A DNA stretch of 64,000 nt from Bacillus sp. B-jedd. Its GTDB lineage: Bacteria; Bacillota; Bacilli; Bacillales; Cytobacillaceae. Both the position numbers and the translations under genes were made by a program. The DNA is taken from positions 1,137,001 through 1,201,000 of the forward strand of contig NZ_CCXR01000001.1 of the NCBI RefSeq assembly GCF_000821085.1, in the 5' to 3' direction. The notes under the pieces are model-generated. The model ran no database searches and was not told the DNA's origin. It worked only from the letters and a program-made list of their open reading frames with translations. Shown here in pieces: positions 54,252 through 62,932 of this stretch (its first letter is position 1; every line of letters begins with the position of its first letter).

Positions 54252-55163
54252 TTAATGGTGGCTTAAGTTTCTTACTAGTAATATTTTCAATTCTTTTGTT
54301 TTAAAAAACGAAAATAAATAGCAGCCTGTTATCACGATAGCACTGCCGATTCCTTGTATCCAAGTCATTTGTTCACCTAAAAAAAGAAACGCTAAAATGG
54401 CAGTAAATATCGGATTGAAATTCAGAAAAACTCCTGATGTCGTTGAACCTAATTTTTGAACACAAAGATTCCAAAATATCATACAAACTACTGTTGAAAT
54501 TACTCCCGTATAAAGAATCGCAACTATGAAAGAAGGATTAATAGTCGAAACAGTAAAATAAGGAACGCTGAAAGGCAGGAGGACAATTAGGCCAAAAATA
54601 GCGGAGTACAAAGTGGACATCAAAACAGAAGTTTTTGTCATGGCCCATTTCGCGCAAATTGTATAGAGGCCCCATACACATACTGCAGCTATCATCCATA
54701 AATCTCCTGTATTAAAATTCAATGAAAACAAGTAGTCCATTTTCCCTTTTGATAGCACTAGAATGACACCAATTAGGGAAAAAATCATTGAAACAATTTG
54801 CAGTAAATTAATTTTTTCTTTCAAAAAGACAAATGAACATAAAGCGATCGAAATTGCATTTAATGTAGAAATTAATCCTACATTTGTCGCTGTTGTGTGC
54901 TCTAATGCTAAAAATTGCAAAAGGTTAAAAAGAACAACACCTGTTAATCCCATTAAAAACAAAGGAAGTAGAGCATTTCGCGGTGGCAATATCTTTTTTT
55001 CCTTCCACCATAGAAGCGGTACAAGGCAAACGACCGCAATCAACCACCTAAGGGTCGTCAGGGTGAGGGGTGATGCATGAACAACTAGAGATTTACTAAC
55101 AACAAAATTTCCTGCCCAAAACAAACAAGTTAATAGCAACAAGACATAATACTTAATCGGCAT
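54252..55163 (-). CDS. EamA/DMT-family transporter
   Basis: The 303-residue protein has ten predicted helices in two EamA repeats (LLTCLFWAGNFVVSKSLVVH near the start; AVCVWGLYTICAKWAMTKT near residue 160) with the typical GEQMTWIQGIGSAIVITGCY at the end. DMT transporters of this type export amino acids or metabolites. Start ATG 55163 with GAAGGA upstream. It is divergent from an Lrp/AsnC regulator, the usual arrangement for a regulator controlling an amino acid exporter. Confidence 0.9.
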   Translation of the reverse strand: MPIKYYVLLLLTCLFWAGNFVVSKSLVVHASPLTLTTLRWLIAVVCLVPLLWWKEKKILPPRNALLPLFLMGLTGVVLFNLLQFLALEHTTATNVGLISTLNAISIALCSFVFLKEKINLLQIVSMIFSLIGVILVLSKGKMDYLFSLNFNTGDLWMIAAVCVWGLYTICAKWAMTKTSVLMSTLYSAIFGLIVLLPFSVPYFTVSTINPSFIVAILYTGVISTVVCMIFWNLCVQKLGSTTSGVFLNFNPIFTAILAFLFLGEQMTWIQGIGSAIVITGCYLFSFFKTKELKILLVRNLSHH

Positions 55164-55384
55164 TTTTTTATCCTTCTTCCTTCATGTATCACTGTTCCTT
55201 TTAGTGTAAGGTGTATCTTATGCTTTAAATTATTTTAACATTTATCTATAAAAACAATATTTATTTCTGTATAATCTAATAAAAACAAAATAAATATTAA
55301 TTGTTGTGCATTTTGACGAAATAATATTTTGTTAACGATGTTGTTTTTTAAAGGAATATGAAGAATGAAAAGGAAGTGGAAGAC
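55164..55384. promoter_or_regulatory. Divergent promoter region of exporter and Lrp regulator
   Basis: An AT-rich 220-bp spacer between divergent genes, with the overlapping promoters expected of a self-regulated Lrp pair. No single palindrome stands out clearly. Confidence 0.35.
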
Positions 55385-55873
55385 GTGGAATCTATCGTGA
55401 ATAAAATACTTGATGACCTGGATTTTCAAATTTTAGATATTCTTCAAAATGGGGCACAGATAAGTAATTCTGAAATTGCGAAACGTGTTAATTTATCTCC
55501 ACCCGCAACACACGCGCGGATCAAAAGGTTAGAAAATGAAGGATATATTAATCAGCATGTCGCGATTTTGGATAAAGAAAAGCTTGGATTTGATTTATTA
55601 TCTTTTATTTTTATTAGCACGAACATACACCAATTTGAGAAGCTAGAAATCTTGGAGAATGCGCTAAAGTCCATGCCAGAGGTTTTGGAGTGTCATTGCA
55701 TAACGGGAGAGTATGATTATCTTCTAAAAGTGGCGAATAAAGACAGTAGGGAATTGGAGGGGTTTATAAGAAAATTAAATAAACTAGGCATAACACGGAT
55801 TCAAACTAGCTTAGCATTAAGGGAAATTAAATATTCAACTGTTTTACCTATCTCCTCAAATCACCAAAATTGA
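55385..55873 (+). CDS. Lrp/AsnC-family transcriptional regulator
   Basis: About 162 residues. The N-terminal helix-turn-helix is LDDLDFQILDILQNGAQISN, then EIAKRVNLSPPATHARIKRL, followed by GYINQHVAILDKEKLGFDLL. A C-terminal RAM (AsnC ligand) domain contains VLECHCITGEYDYLLKVANKD. GTG 55385 is preferred because AAAGGAAG precedes it at good spacing; ATG 55358 is very close to AAAGGA. It probably controls the divergent EamA gene in response to an amino acid. Confidence 0.92.
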   Translation: MESIVNKILDDLDFQILDILQNGAQISNSEIAKRVNLSPPATHARIKRLENEGYINQHVAILDKEKLGFDLLSFIFISTNIHQFEKLEILENALKSMPEVLECHCITGEYDYLLKVANKDSRELEGFIRKLNKLGITRIQTSLALREIKYSTVLPISSNHQN

Positions 55874-55933
55874 TAAGAGCTACAAAAAGAGAAGAGGGCG
55901 TTTAATATTTTTCCTGGACAGCTGTTCGAAATG

Positions 55934-55977
55934 AAAAATGCTTGAAGCATATTTAAATGACTTCAAGCATTTTATTT
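55934..55977 (+). terminator. Rho-independent terminator
   Basis: AAAAATGCTTGAAG pairs with CTTCAAGCATTTT around 13 bases; symmetrical, so it may serve both the regulator and the convergent lipoprotein gene. Confidence 0.8.
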
Positions 55978-56090
55978 TGCTAATTTCACATTCCTAGTAC
56001 GGTATCCATTGCAAAGGCAAGAGTAAATCGAGTTTTGCTCCTAAAACCAAGGCCGCCAGGATTCGGAAGGGTTTTTAACGTTAGCGATAA

Positions 56091-57542
56091 CTATTTTTTA
56101 TTAAACTTTTTACTCATTTCGTCTTGTGTCTTGCTAAATGTCTCATCGATTTGTTTCAGCTTGACACCGAATAGTTGATCTTTTTCTTTAAAAAGGGTGC
56201 CATAAAAATCGACGAGGGTATCATGCACATCTTTAGAAATTTCGACGTCGAGGTTTCCTGTATGAAACAGGTCGCTGAGCGCGTTCAGGCTTTCGTGATG
56301 AAACAGCCCCATATTCCTGATTGTCTCATCATGGAGGCTGCTTAGCCTTTTTTTATCCTCGGTCAGCTGATCGCTCGCTTTTGTAATGTTCTGCCTAAAC
56401 CAGTCGGACCATTGGCTTAATGTGTTCGAAGATTGGTCGAACTCCCGGTCGAGATCCTGCTGGTTTTTCGCATCGATATATCTGCCGCCGGCGCTGTCGG
56501 CAATCTGCTTAAGCTGAGCCGCATCTTCGCCGTTTACAGACAGGCCGATGACATTGATGATTGGGTTTATGTTCGACTGGGCGAGGGCTTTCGCTTCTGC
56601 GGCTGGATTGCCGTCGCATGTCTCTTTTCCGTCAGATACTAAATAAATGACATTTGTCGCGTCAGAATTGTTCCCGAGTTTTTCGCCTGCCTGCTTGAGT
56701 GATCTCGCCATCGAGGTCCAGCCGCTTGGAGAAACGGAATTCACCGCCGTGGCAAACGAGTCGGCATTGTAGGCGGAGAGCGGATAAATCTCGTCAATAC
56801 TGCTGCATGATAGCTGCTTATCGCTGTCAGATCCGGTTCCCTTGTGCCCGTAAACTGTCAGGGAAACTTTAGCGTTATCGGGCAGGCCGGAGCTGAACTC
56901 GCTGATGGAGTCTTTGGCCATTTCCATGAGCGTTTTGCCGCCTTTTACCTGTTTCATCGACCCTGACGCATCAAGAATGATCGCCACATTGATCTGTTCC
57001 TTCATTTCCCTGCCGTTCAGCTTGATGTTCGATTTTGCCTCAACATCTTCAAGGCTGATTTTTCCTCTCGGTTCAAAGGTCGACAGTCCCGGAAGATTTG
57101 GAAAATAGGTTTCTGTGAGGAATTGCTTTATTTGGCTGCCTTTTTCACTATTGCTTATGGAAGAGGCATTGATCTCTTCGAGTTTTTTCAAAACGGCATC
57201 CTTATCCTGGTCGGTCAACTGTCCGTTTTTCAGTTTTCCCCACCAGAGCCCCTCTTGATGGTTTTCCGCTTCACCCATTGTGGCGGGAAAAGCGAAGGAG
57301 ATGTCAGTGTTAGGCTGGAATGCGTCCGGCCATAAAAGCTCATCATCTGAAGTTGACTGTTTTTCTGGTTCTTCTTTCTTAGTGTCCGCGGCTTCTGTAT
57401 CCTTCTCTTTCGCGTCCGCTGTTTCTGTTTTCTTTTCTTTGGCATCCGCAGCGGCCATGTTTTTCTTTTCACTGTCCGATTTAGAGCAACCCGCAAAGAG
57501 AAAAATCAAACACAGCAAGCATGCCAGTACTTTCTTTTGCAA
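56091..57542 (-). CDS. VWA-domain lipoprotein
   Basis: A 483-residue lipoprotein with a lipobox ending LFAGCS (Cys19). A low-complexity linker repeats 'DAKEKxTExA' about three times (residues ~33-60). The VWA domain has the MIDAS motif VAIILDASGSMKQV near residue 195, the loop SGWTSMARSLKQA and the late Asp in VIYLVSDGKETCDG. The C-terminal 130 residues are helical and charged. It resembles the B. subtilis lipoprotein YwmD/YwmC group. TTG start. A surface-exposed metal-dependent adhesion or binding role is the family expectation. Confidence 0.88.
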   Translation of the reverse strand: MQKKVLACLLCLIFLFAGCSKSDSEKKNMAAADAKEKKTETADAKEKDTEAADTKKEEPEKQSTSDDELLWPDAFQPNTDISFAFPATMGEAENHQEGLWWGKLKNGQLTDQDKDAVLKKLEEINASSISNSEKGSQIKQFLTETYFPNLPGLSTFEPRGKISLEDVEAKSNIKLNGREMKEQINVAIILDASGSMKQVKGGKTLMEMAKDSISEFSSGLPDNAKVSLTVYGHKGTGSDSDKQLSCSSIDEIYPLSAYNADSFATAVNSVSPSGWTSMARSLKQAGEKLGNNSDATNVIYLVSDGKETCDGNPAAEAKALAQSNINPIINVIGLSVNGEDAAQLKQIADSAGGRYIDAKNQQDLDREFDQSSNTLSQWSDWFRQNITKASDQLTEDKKRLSSLHDETIRNMGLFHHESLNALSDLFHTGNLDVEISKDVHDTLVDFYGTLFKEKDQLFGVKLKQIDETFSKTQDEMSKKFNKK

Positions 57543-57838
57543 ACTATCACCATCCCCATAGTAATAACACTTCCTTTATACCTGTTTCATGCATTATTTT
57601 CCAATCCCAGCCCTCTTGCCGACGAAAAATAGGCCGAAAATCCTAGTTCGGCCTGTCTGTTTTCTGCTTTAAAAGACTAACGCAGAACATTATCTAATTT
57701 TTCCATACTACCTTTCAACTCCGAAGGATATGACCTAAGGAAAAGTAACGAATTGTTCACATATTTATGATTTGGGGTGCGGTATAGTTAGGGTGTGCTT
57801 ATTTTTATCGCCCTACTATAAAAGAAAGGAAGTGGCTT
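57543..57838. other. Divergent intergenic region with orphan hairpin
   Basis: Between the minus-strand lipoprotein gene and the plus-strand NERD gene. It contains the hairpin AGGCCGAA...TTCGGCCT (57631-57655) followed, on the minus strand, by ATTTTT. It is thus a terminator inside the leader of the lipoprotein transcript or the end of a short RNA from the NERD side. No gene is seen. Confidence 0.45.
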
Positions 57839-58756
57839 ATGGATTTTTACAAAAAACGTATCCCGTCCGCTGAAATGCTTGGCCTCCGCTCGCTGCACCT
57901 CAGGATGGGCCTGTCAGACAGCGACAGGAATCATTATTTCAATCTCCTGAAAGGATATGAAGGGGAAGTGCAGTTCGACGCAATGACTAGAAATTTGACA
58001 TGCGATTGCATTATTTTAAACGATTTGCTTCTCACCTTCGGGGGGAATGAATTCCAAATTGATACTTTGATCATTTTCGCTACGCTAATTCATCTTACTG
58101 ATATCAAAAATTTCGAAGGCGACCATGTGTATGAAAATGATAAACTCTTCAGGCTCGGCTCCGATTTCGAACTCAATAACCCGCTGAATCAGATTGGCCG
58201 CTGCGAAACCAAATTGCACCAGTTGCTCCAAAGCCTCGGCTGGAAGCTACCGATTCATCCATCTGTTATTTTCATCAACCAAGACTTCACCCTCTATCAA
58301 GCACCTATAGACAAGCCGTTTGTCTACCGCCCCCAACTTAACCGCTTCCTGCAAAAACTAAACCAAACCCCATCGAAACTCACCGCAAAACATTGGCAGC
58401 TTGCAGAAAAGATTGCCTCACTTCACCAAGCCCAATCCAAGAATGCCAAACTGCCAGCCTACAACTTCGAAGAACTTCATAAGGGTATCTTTTGTGAAAA
58501 GTGCCTCTCGTTTTCTGTAGAAGTTGAGGGCCGCACACTGGTTTGCGGGGCATGCGGTCATAAGGAATCGGTTGGGGCTTCGATTATGAGAGCGGTAAAG
58601 GAGTTCAGTTTGCTATTTCCCAATGAACGATTGACGACAAATGTGATTATGGAGTGGTGTGGAGTAATCCACTCAAAAAAATGCATAAGAAATGTCCTTG
58701 AAAAAAACTTAAAGAAATACGGTGTTGGCCGGAGTTCGTATTATATATTTGATTAA
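57839..58756 (+). CDS. NERD-domain protein with zinc ribbon
   Basis: A 305-residue protein with a nuclease-related (NERD) domain at about residues 35-150. It includes CDCIILNDLLLTFGGNEFQI then DTLIIFATLIHLTDIKNFEG, where Asp (IDTLII) and the D-x-K of TDIKNFEG are the PD-(D/E)XK-like residues. Two CxxC pairs form a zinc ribbon near residue 220-240 (FCEKCLSF; CGACGHKE), and a basic C-terminus follows. It may bind or nick nucleic acid. ATG 57839 behind AAAGGAAGTGG. The third repeat array starts 18 bases after its stop. Confidence 0.85.
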   Translation: MDFYKKRIPSAEMLGLRSLHLRMGLSDSDRNHYFNLLKGYEGEVQFDAMTRNLTCDCIILNDLLLTFGGNEFQIDTLIIFATLIHLTDIKNFEGDHVYENDKLFRLGSDFELNNPLNQIGRCETKLHQLLQSLGWKLPIHPSVIFINQDFTLYQAPIDKPFVYRPQLNRFLQKLNQTPSKLTAKHWQLAEKIASLHQAQSKNAKLPAYNFEELHKGIFCEKCLSFSVEVEGRTLVCGACGHKESVGASIMRAVKEFSLLFPNERLTTNVIMEWCGVIHSKKCIRNVLEKNLKKYGVGRSSYYIFD

Positions 58757-58774
58757 AATCTTGTTCGGAAAAAC

Positions 58775-59340
58775 CTTAGCGCCCGAAGGCCCGAGGGCGG
58801 CAAGCCGTTCGGTCACTAAGTCCTCGTTTAGTGCCCGAAGGCCCGAGGGCGGAAAGCCGTTCGGTCACTAAGTCTTTGTTTAGTGCCCGAAGGCCCGAGG
58901 GCAGAAAGCCGTTCGGTCACTAAGTCTTTGTTTAGTGCCCGAAGGCCCGAGGGCGGAAAGCCGTTCGGTCACTAAGTCCTTGTTTAGTGCCCGAAGACCC
59001 GAGGGCGGAAAGCCGTTCGGTCACTAAGTCCTCCTTTAGTGCCCGAAGGCCCGCGGGCGGCAAGCCGTTCGGTCACTAAGTCCTTGTTTAGTGCCCGAAG
59101 ACCCGCGGGCGGCAAGCCGTTCGGTCACTAAGTCCCTGTTTAGTGCCCGAAGGCCTGTTGGCGGAAAGCTGTTCGGTCACTAAGTCTTCGTTTAGTGCCC
59201 GAAGGCCTGCGGGCGGCAAGCCGTTCGGTCACTAAGTCCCTGTTTAGTGCCCGAAGGCCCGGTTGCGGCAAGCCGTTCGGTCACTAAGTCCCCGTTTAGA
59301 GCCCAAAGCCCAAGTTGCCGAAAGCCATTCGGCCAATAGA
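58775..59340. repeat. 52-bp-period tandem array 3 (11 units)
   Basis: Eleven copies, each exactly 52 bp, start at 58775, 58827, 58879, 58931, 58983, 59035, 59087, 59139, 59191, 59243 and 59295; the first and last are degenerate. Each unit contains TTAGTGCCCGAA and, 32 bases later, TTCGGTCACTAA, a near-perfect 12-bp inverted repeat (one C/T mismatch), around a GC-rich centre (GGCCCGAGGGCGGAAAGC). A short spacer such as GTCCTTG varies between copies. Variation is concentrated in the spacer and a few centre positions. Confidence 0.95.
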
Positions 59341-59577
59341 TGAGGGTCCTGGTCCTGAATAACCGGCTTTCCATTCACTGGCTTTTGTGTTTACACTTAT
59401 TAATAAAAGGTAGAACCGGGATGCTCCTCTCCCTCTGTTTTTCCCCTGGACTTTACTATAACTAAAGTATAAAGTTTTACTATATTATGTCAGTTCTTAA
59501 ACTGTAGAGAAGCTAAAGTAGTAGAAGCAGTGATAGAATTTGGCAAGCTGTTTTTGCCAAAAGAAAGAGGGGCTTAA
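59341..59577. other. Leader of the NUDIX gene
   Basis: No gene; AT-rich sequence with promoter-like TATACT/TATATT boxes and the ribosome site AGAAAGAGGGG before 59578. Confidence 0.4.
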
Positions 59578-60105
59578 ATGGAAATTTGGGATGTTTATGA
59601 TAGGGATCGGATCAGGACGGGGAAGACGATGGTGCGGGGAAGTGATTTTGAAGCAGATGCGTATCACATGGTGGTTCATGTTTGCATTTTTCATTCGGAT
59701 GGAAGAATGTTGATTCAGCAAAGGCAACCGTTTAAGGAAGGCTGGCCGAATCTATGGGATATTACTGTTGGCGGTAGCGCGGTGGCCGGTGATTCCAGCC
59801 AGTCTGCCGCCGAACGGGAAGTGCTGGAGGAGATAGGGTATCAAATAAATTTGCAGGCAGTTCGCCCCTCCTTGACTATCAATTTTGAAAAAGGGTTCGA
59901 TGATATTTATCTTGTAGAAGATGATGTGGAAATAAGCAGCTTAAAGGTGCCTTCCGAAGAGGTCCAAAAGGTGAAGTGGGCTACAAGTGAGGAAATCATT
60001 TCAATGATTCACAGCGGGAATTTCATTCCCTACCACACCAGTTTAATAGAATTGCTGTTTGATTTGCGTAAAGGCTTAGGAGGCCATAGTAAATCGGCAC
60101 AGTAG
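59578..60105 (+). CDS. NUDIX hydrolase, IDI-like
   Basis: A 175-residue protein with the N-terminal EIWDVYDRDRIRTGKTMVRG, QQRQPFKEGWPNLWDITVGG and a Nudix box. The box reads G-SAVAG-D-SSQSAAE-REVLEEIGY, so the Nudix G-x5-E position carries Asp instead of Glu while the R-E-x2-E-E-x-G core is intact. This form is seen in the isopentenyl-diphosphate isomerase-like Nudix subgroup of Bacillus. It hydrolyses a nucleoside-diphosphate-linked compound; substrate unknown. ATG 59578. Confidence 0.9.
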   Translation: MEIWDVYDRDRIRTGKTMVRGSDFEADAYHMVVHVCIFHSDGRMLIQQRQPFKEGWPNLWDITVGGSAVAGDSSQSAAEREVLEEIGYQINLQAVRPSLTINFEKGFDDIYLVEDDVEISSLKVPSEEVQKVKWATSEEIISMIHSGNFIPYHTSLIELLFDLRKGLGGHSKSAQ

Positions 60106-60150
60106 AAAGAGATGGTCCTCAATGATGTCAACCCAAATAAACCTTTTCAA

Positions 60151-60182
60151 GAACCGTTTCCACTCGAGGGAACGGTTTTTTA
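60151..60182 (+). terminator. Rho-independent terminator
   Basis: GAACCGTTTCC pairs with GGGAACGGTTT (one G-U) and runs into T residues; it ends the NUDIX transcript. Confidence 0.85.
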
Positions 60183-60273
60183 CTTAGGTTCAAAACAATA
60201 TCCAGCTTTTTTCTACGAGGCTATAGAGGATTTCCTCATAAACTTATTCCCGAAATCATAACTTTGACATCTT

Positions 60274-60347
60274 TGTGAAAAGATTAACAAAGTTTTCGCT
60301 GTATTGTAACATACGTCACAAATTTCCATGGGATTAGCAATTACAAT
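60274..60347 (+). promoter_or_regulatory. nirB promoter with tandem Fnr/TnrA-like sites
   Basis: Site 1, TGTGA-AAAGAT-TAACA (60274-60289), lies inside the perfect CTTTGT...ACAAAG repeat. Site 2, TGTAA-CATACG-TCACA (60305-60320), matches Fnr TGTGA-N6-TCACA with one change. Site 2 is centred about 41.5 bp before the likely start set by TACAAT (60342-60347), the classical class II activator spacing. The two sites are 31 bp apart, about three turns. Site 1 also resembles a TnrA box but is one base short. Either oxygen or nitrogen control of nirB would make sense. Confidence 0.6.
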
Positions 60348-60422
60348 ATAAACATAAAGATAACATTAAAAAACTCAACCGCATTGAAAACTCGGTTCGA
60401 TAATTATAGGAGGTCTGTAACC

Positions 60423-62858
60423 ATGAACAAGAAAAAATTAGTAATGATCGGGAATGGGATGGCCGGCGTCAGGACGATTGAAGAAATCATTAAACTAAAT
60501 CCAGATAAGTTTGAAATCACCATCTTTGGCAATGAACCGCATCCGAATTACAACCGCATCCAGTTGTCGACTGTTTTGCAGGGCGATACTACGATTGAAG
60601 ATATCATCATGAACAGCTGGGAATGGTATGAGGAAAATAATATTGAACTTTTCACAGGCGAAGCGATCGTGAAAATCGATCCTGTAACGAAAACAGTTAC
60701 CTCTGAAACCGGGCGTAGCATCCGCTTCGATGAACTCATCATTGCAACAGGCTCTAGCTCTTTTATCCTGCCAATCCCGGGGGCGGACAAAGAAGGAGTG
60801 ACCGGTTTCCGCGATATCAAAGACTGTGAAACGATGATTCAATCAGCGGGAACCTACCGCAAGGCTGCCGTCATAGGCGGGGGGCTGCTTGGCCTTGAAG
60901 CTGCGAGGGGACTTTTGAACCTTGGTATGGAGGTTGATGTCATCCATCTAATGCCGCACTTAATGGAAAGGCAGCTCGATCCAGCCGCGTCAGAAATGCT
61001 CCGCGCCGAACTCGAAGCACAGGGAATGAACTTTTTACTCGAAAAACAAACGGTTGAAATACTTGGAGATGACCGTGTGACTGGCCTTCGTTTCAAGGAT
61101 GGCACTGAAATTGAGGCTGACCTAGTCGTCATGGCGGTTGGAATAAAGCCGAATGTCCAGCTGGCAAAAGAAGCCGGTCTTTTCATAAACCGGGGGATTG
61201 TCGTCGATGACTTCATGAGGACGAGCGTCCCTTTTATCCGCGCGGTCGGCGAATGCGCTGAGCATCGTGAAATTGTCTACGGCCTTGTGGCTCCGCTTTA
61301 TGAACAGGGGAAAGTCCTCGCCGCACATATTAGCGGAATGGACACGAATCCTTATGAAGGATCTATCGTCGGTACGGGCTTGAAGGTTTCAGGGGTCGAC
61401 CTGTTCTCCGCCGGTGAGATTGATGACGGACCTGGCGTGAAAGCAATCAGGATCCACAATGAATTTGACGGCGTCTACAAGAAAATTGTCATCCGCGACA
61501 ACCGTGTTACCGGAATTGTGCTCTTCGGCGATACGAACGACAGCTCAAGGCTGTTCCGGATGATGCTAAAAAGAGAAGATGTCAGTGGGATGACAAGCGT
61601 AGCTATCCTTGAATCCGGCTGCTGCGGAGGCGCCGGTGCAGGAAGTGATGTCGCGGCAATGGCGGATGATGAACTTGTCTGCGGCTGTAACGGCGTCACA
61701 AAAGGCACGATTGTCAACGCGATCAAGGCAAATGGCCTGACAACGGTCGAAGAAGTTGGCGGATGCACGAATGCAGGCCGTTCCTGCGGCCGCTGCAAAG
61801 GGCAAATTTCCGAACTTCTCGCCTATACGCTTGGCGATCAGTACGACCAATCAGCTAAAAAGACTGGCATGTGCGCTTGTACCACATTGAGCCGTGATGA
61901 AGTGGTCGCGGAAATAAGCGAAAAAGGCTTGACGAGCATTAGGGAAGTTATGAATGTCCTTGAGTGGAAAAATGAAGAGGGCTGCAGTAAGTGCCGTCCT
62001 GCCCTGAACTACTATCTTGGCATGATCAATCAGGAGCAATACAAGGACGACCGCGACTCCCGGCTTGTGAACGAAAAAATGCACGCGAACATCCAGAAGG
62101 ACGGCACGTATTCCGTTGTGCCAAGGATGTATGGTGGCGTGACGACTGCGCAAGACCTGAAGAAAATCGCCGAGGTTGCTGAAAAATACGATGTTCCGCT
62201 CGTGAAACTGACTGGCGGACAGCGGATTGGCCTGTTCGGTTTGAATAAAGAAGATTTGCCTGCAGTGTGGGAGGAACTCGGAATGCCTTCAGGTTATGCT
62301 TACGGAAAAACCCTCCGCACTGTCAAAACTTGTGTCGGGGCAAAGTTTTGCCGCTTTGGCACACAGGATTCAATGGGTCTTGGCATCGAGCTCGAGAAAA
62401 AATTCGAGCGGCTTGATACTCCCCATAAAGTGAAGATGGGCGTATCGGCCTGTCCGAGAAACTGCGCCGAAGCCGGCATTAAGGACTTCGGAATTGTCGG
62501 CATCGACGGCGGCTGGGAAATCTACGTTGCCGGTAATGGCGGTACAGACCTTCGCGCGGGTGATTTGCTTGATACAGTCAAAACAAAAGAAGAAGTCATG
62601 GAACTTATCGGGGCTTTCATGCAGTACTACCGTGAAACTGCTGTTTACCTTGAGCGTACGTCCAAATGGGTGGAACGCGTCGGACTAGATCATGTTAAAG
62701 AAGTACTCGGAGAAGATGCAACGAGAAAAGCGCTGAACGAACGCCTTGACAAGACGCTTGAAAGGTACAACGAACCTTGGCAGGAAGCCATCGATTCAAG
62801 TGAAATCCAGGAAAAATACTATCAAAAGCGTTCCGTTCGAGTGCCAGTTGAGGTTTAA
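60423..62858 (+). CDS. nirB: Nitrite reductase [NAD(P)H] large subunit
   Basis: The 811-residue enzyme reduces nitrite to ammonia. In order: FAD-binding IGNGMAGVRTIEEI (start), NAD-binding AAVIGGGLLGLEAARGL (about 160), two BFD-like [2Fe-2S] regions (LVCGCNGVTKGTI with CTNAGRSCGRCK; MCACTTLSRDEVV with CSKCRPALNYY), and the sirohaem/[4Fe-4S] domain with TCVGAKFCRFGTQ and SACPRNCAEAGIKDFG. Two BFD modules in tandem are typical of the nirB/NasD layout. ATG 60423 behind AGGAGG. First gene of an operon with nirD and a methyltransferase for sirohaem. Confidence 0.96.
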   Translation: MNKKKLVMIGNGMAGVRTIEEIIKLNPDKFEITIFGNEPHPNYNRIQLSTVLQGDTTIEDIIMNSWEWYEENNIELFTGEAIVKIDPVTKTVTSETGRSIRFDELIIATGSSSFILPIPGADKEGVTGFRDIKDCETMIQSAGTYRKAAVIGGGLLGLEAARGLLNLGMEVDVIHLMPHLMERQLDPAASEMLRAELEAQGMNFLLEKQTVEILGDDRVTGLRFKDGTEIEADLVVMAVGIKPNVQLAKEAGLFINRGIVVDDFMRTSVPFIRAVGECAEHREIVYGLVAPLYEQGKVLAAHISGMDTNPYEGSIVGTGLKVSGVDLFSAGEIDDGPGVKAIRIHNEFDGVYKKIVIRDNRVTGIVLFGDTNDSSRLFRMMLKREDVSGMTSVAILESGCCGGAGAGSDVAAMADDELVCGCNGVTKGTIVNAIKANGLTTVEEVGGCTNAGRSCGRCKGQISELLAYTLGDQYDQSAKKTGMCACTTLSRDEVVAEISEKGLTSIREVMNVLEWKNEEGCSKCRPALNYYLGMINQEQYKDDRDSRLVNEKMHANIQKDGTYSVVPRMYGGVTTAQDLKKIAEVAEKYDVPLVKLTGGQRIGLFGLNKEDLPAVWEELGMPSGYAYGKTLRTVKTCVGAKFCRFGTQDSMGLGIELEKKFERLDTPHKVKMGVSACPRNCAEAGIKDFGIVGIDGGWEIYVAGNGGTDLRAGDLLDTVKTKEEVMELIGAFMQYYRETAVYLERTSKWVERVGLDHVKEVLGEDATRKALNERLDKTLERYNEPWQEAIDSSEIQEKYYQKRSVRVPVEV

Positions 62859-62932
62859 TTTTGAAAAAAAGCCGGCCATTGGGATCTTATCCAAGGTTTC
62901 AAGGCCGGCGTTCCAGGAAAGGAGTGGCCATA

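Noticed and set aside
58775..59340. CRISPR array
   Set aside because: Spacing is regular, but the stretches between repeat arms are themselves repeated, not unique. There are no cas genes. The units are palindromic tandem repeats.
59192..59374. 60-codon minus-strand frame
   Set aside because: It lies within array 3 and has no start signal.
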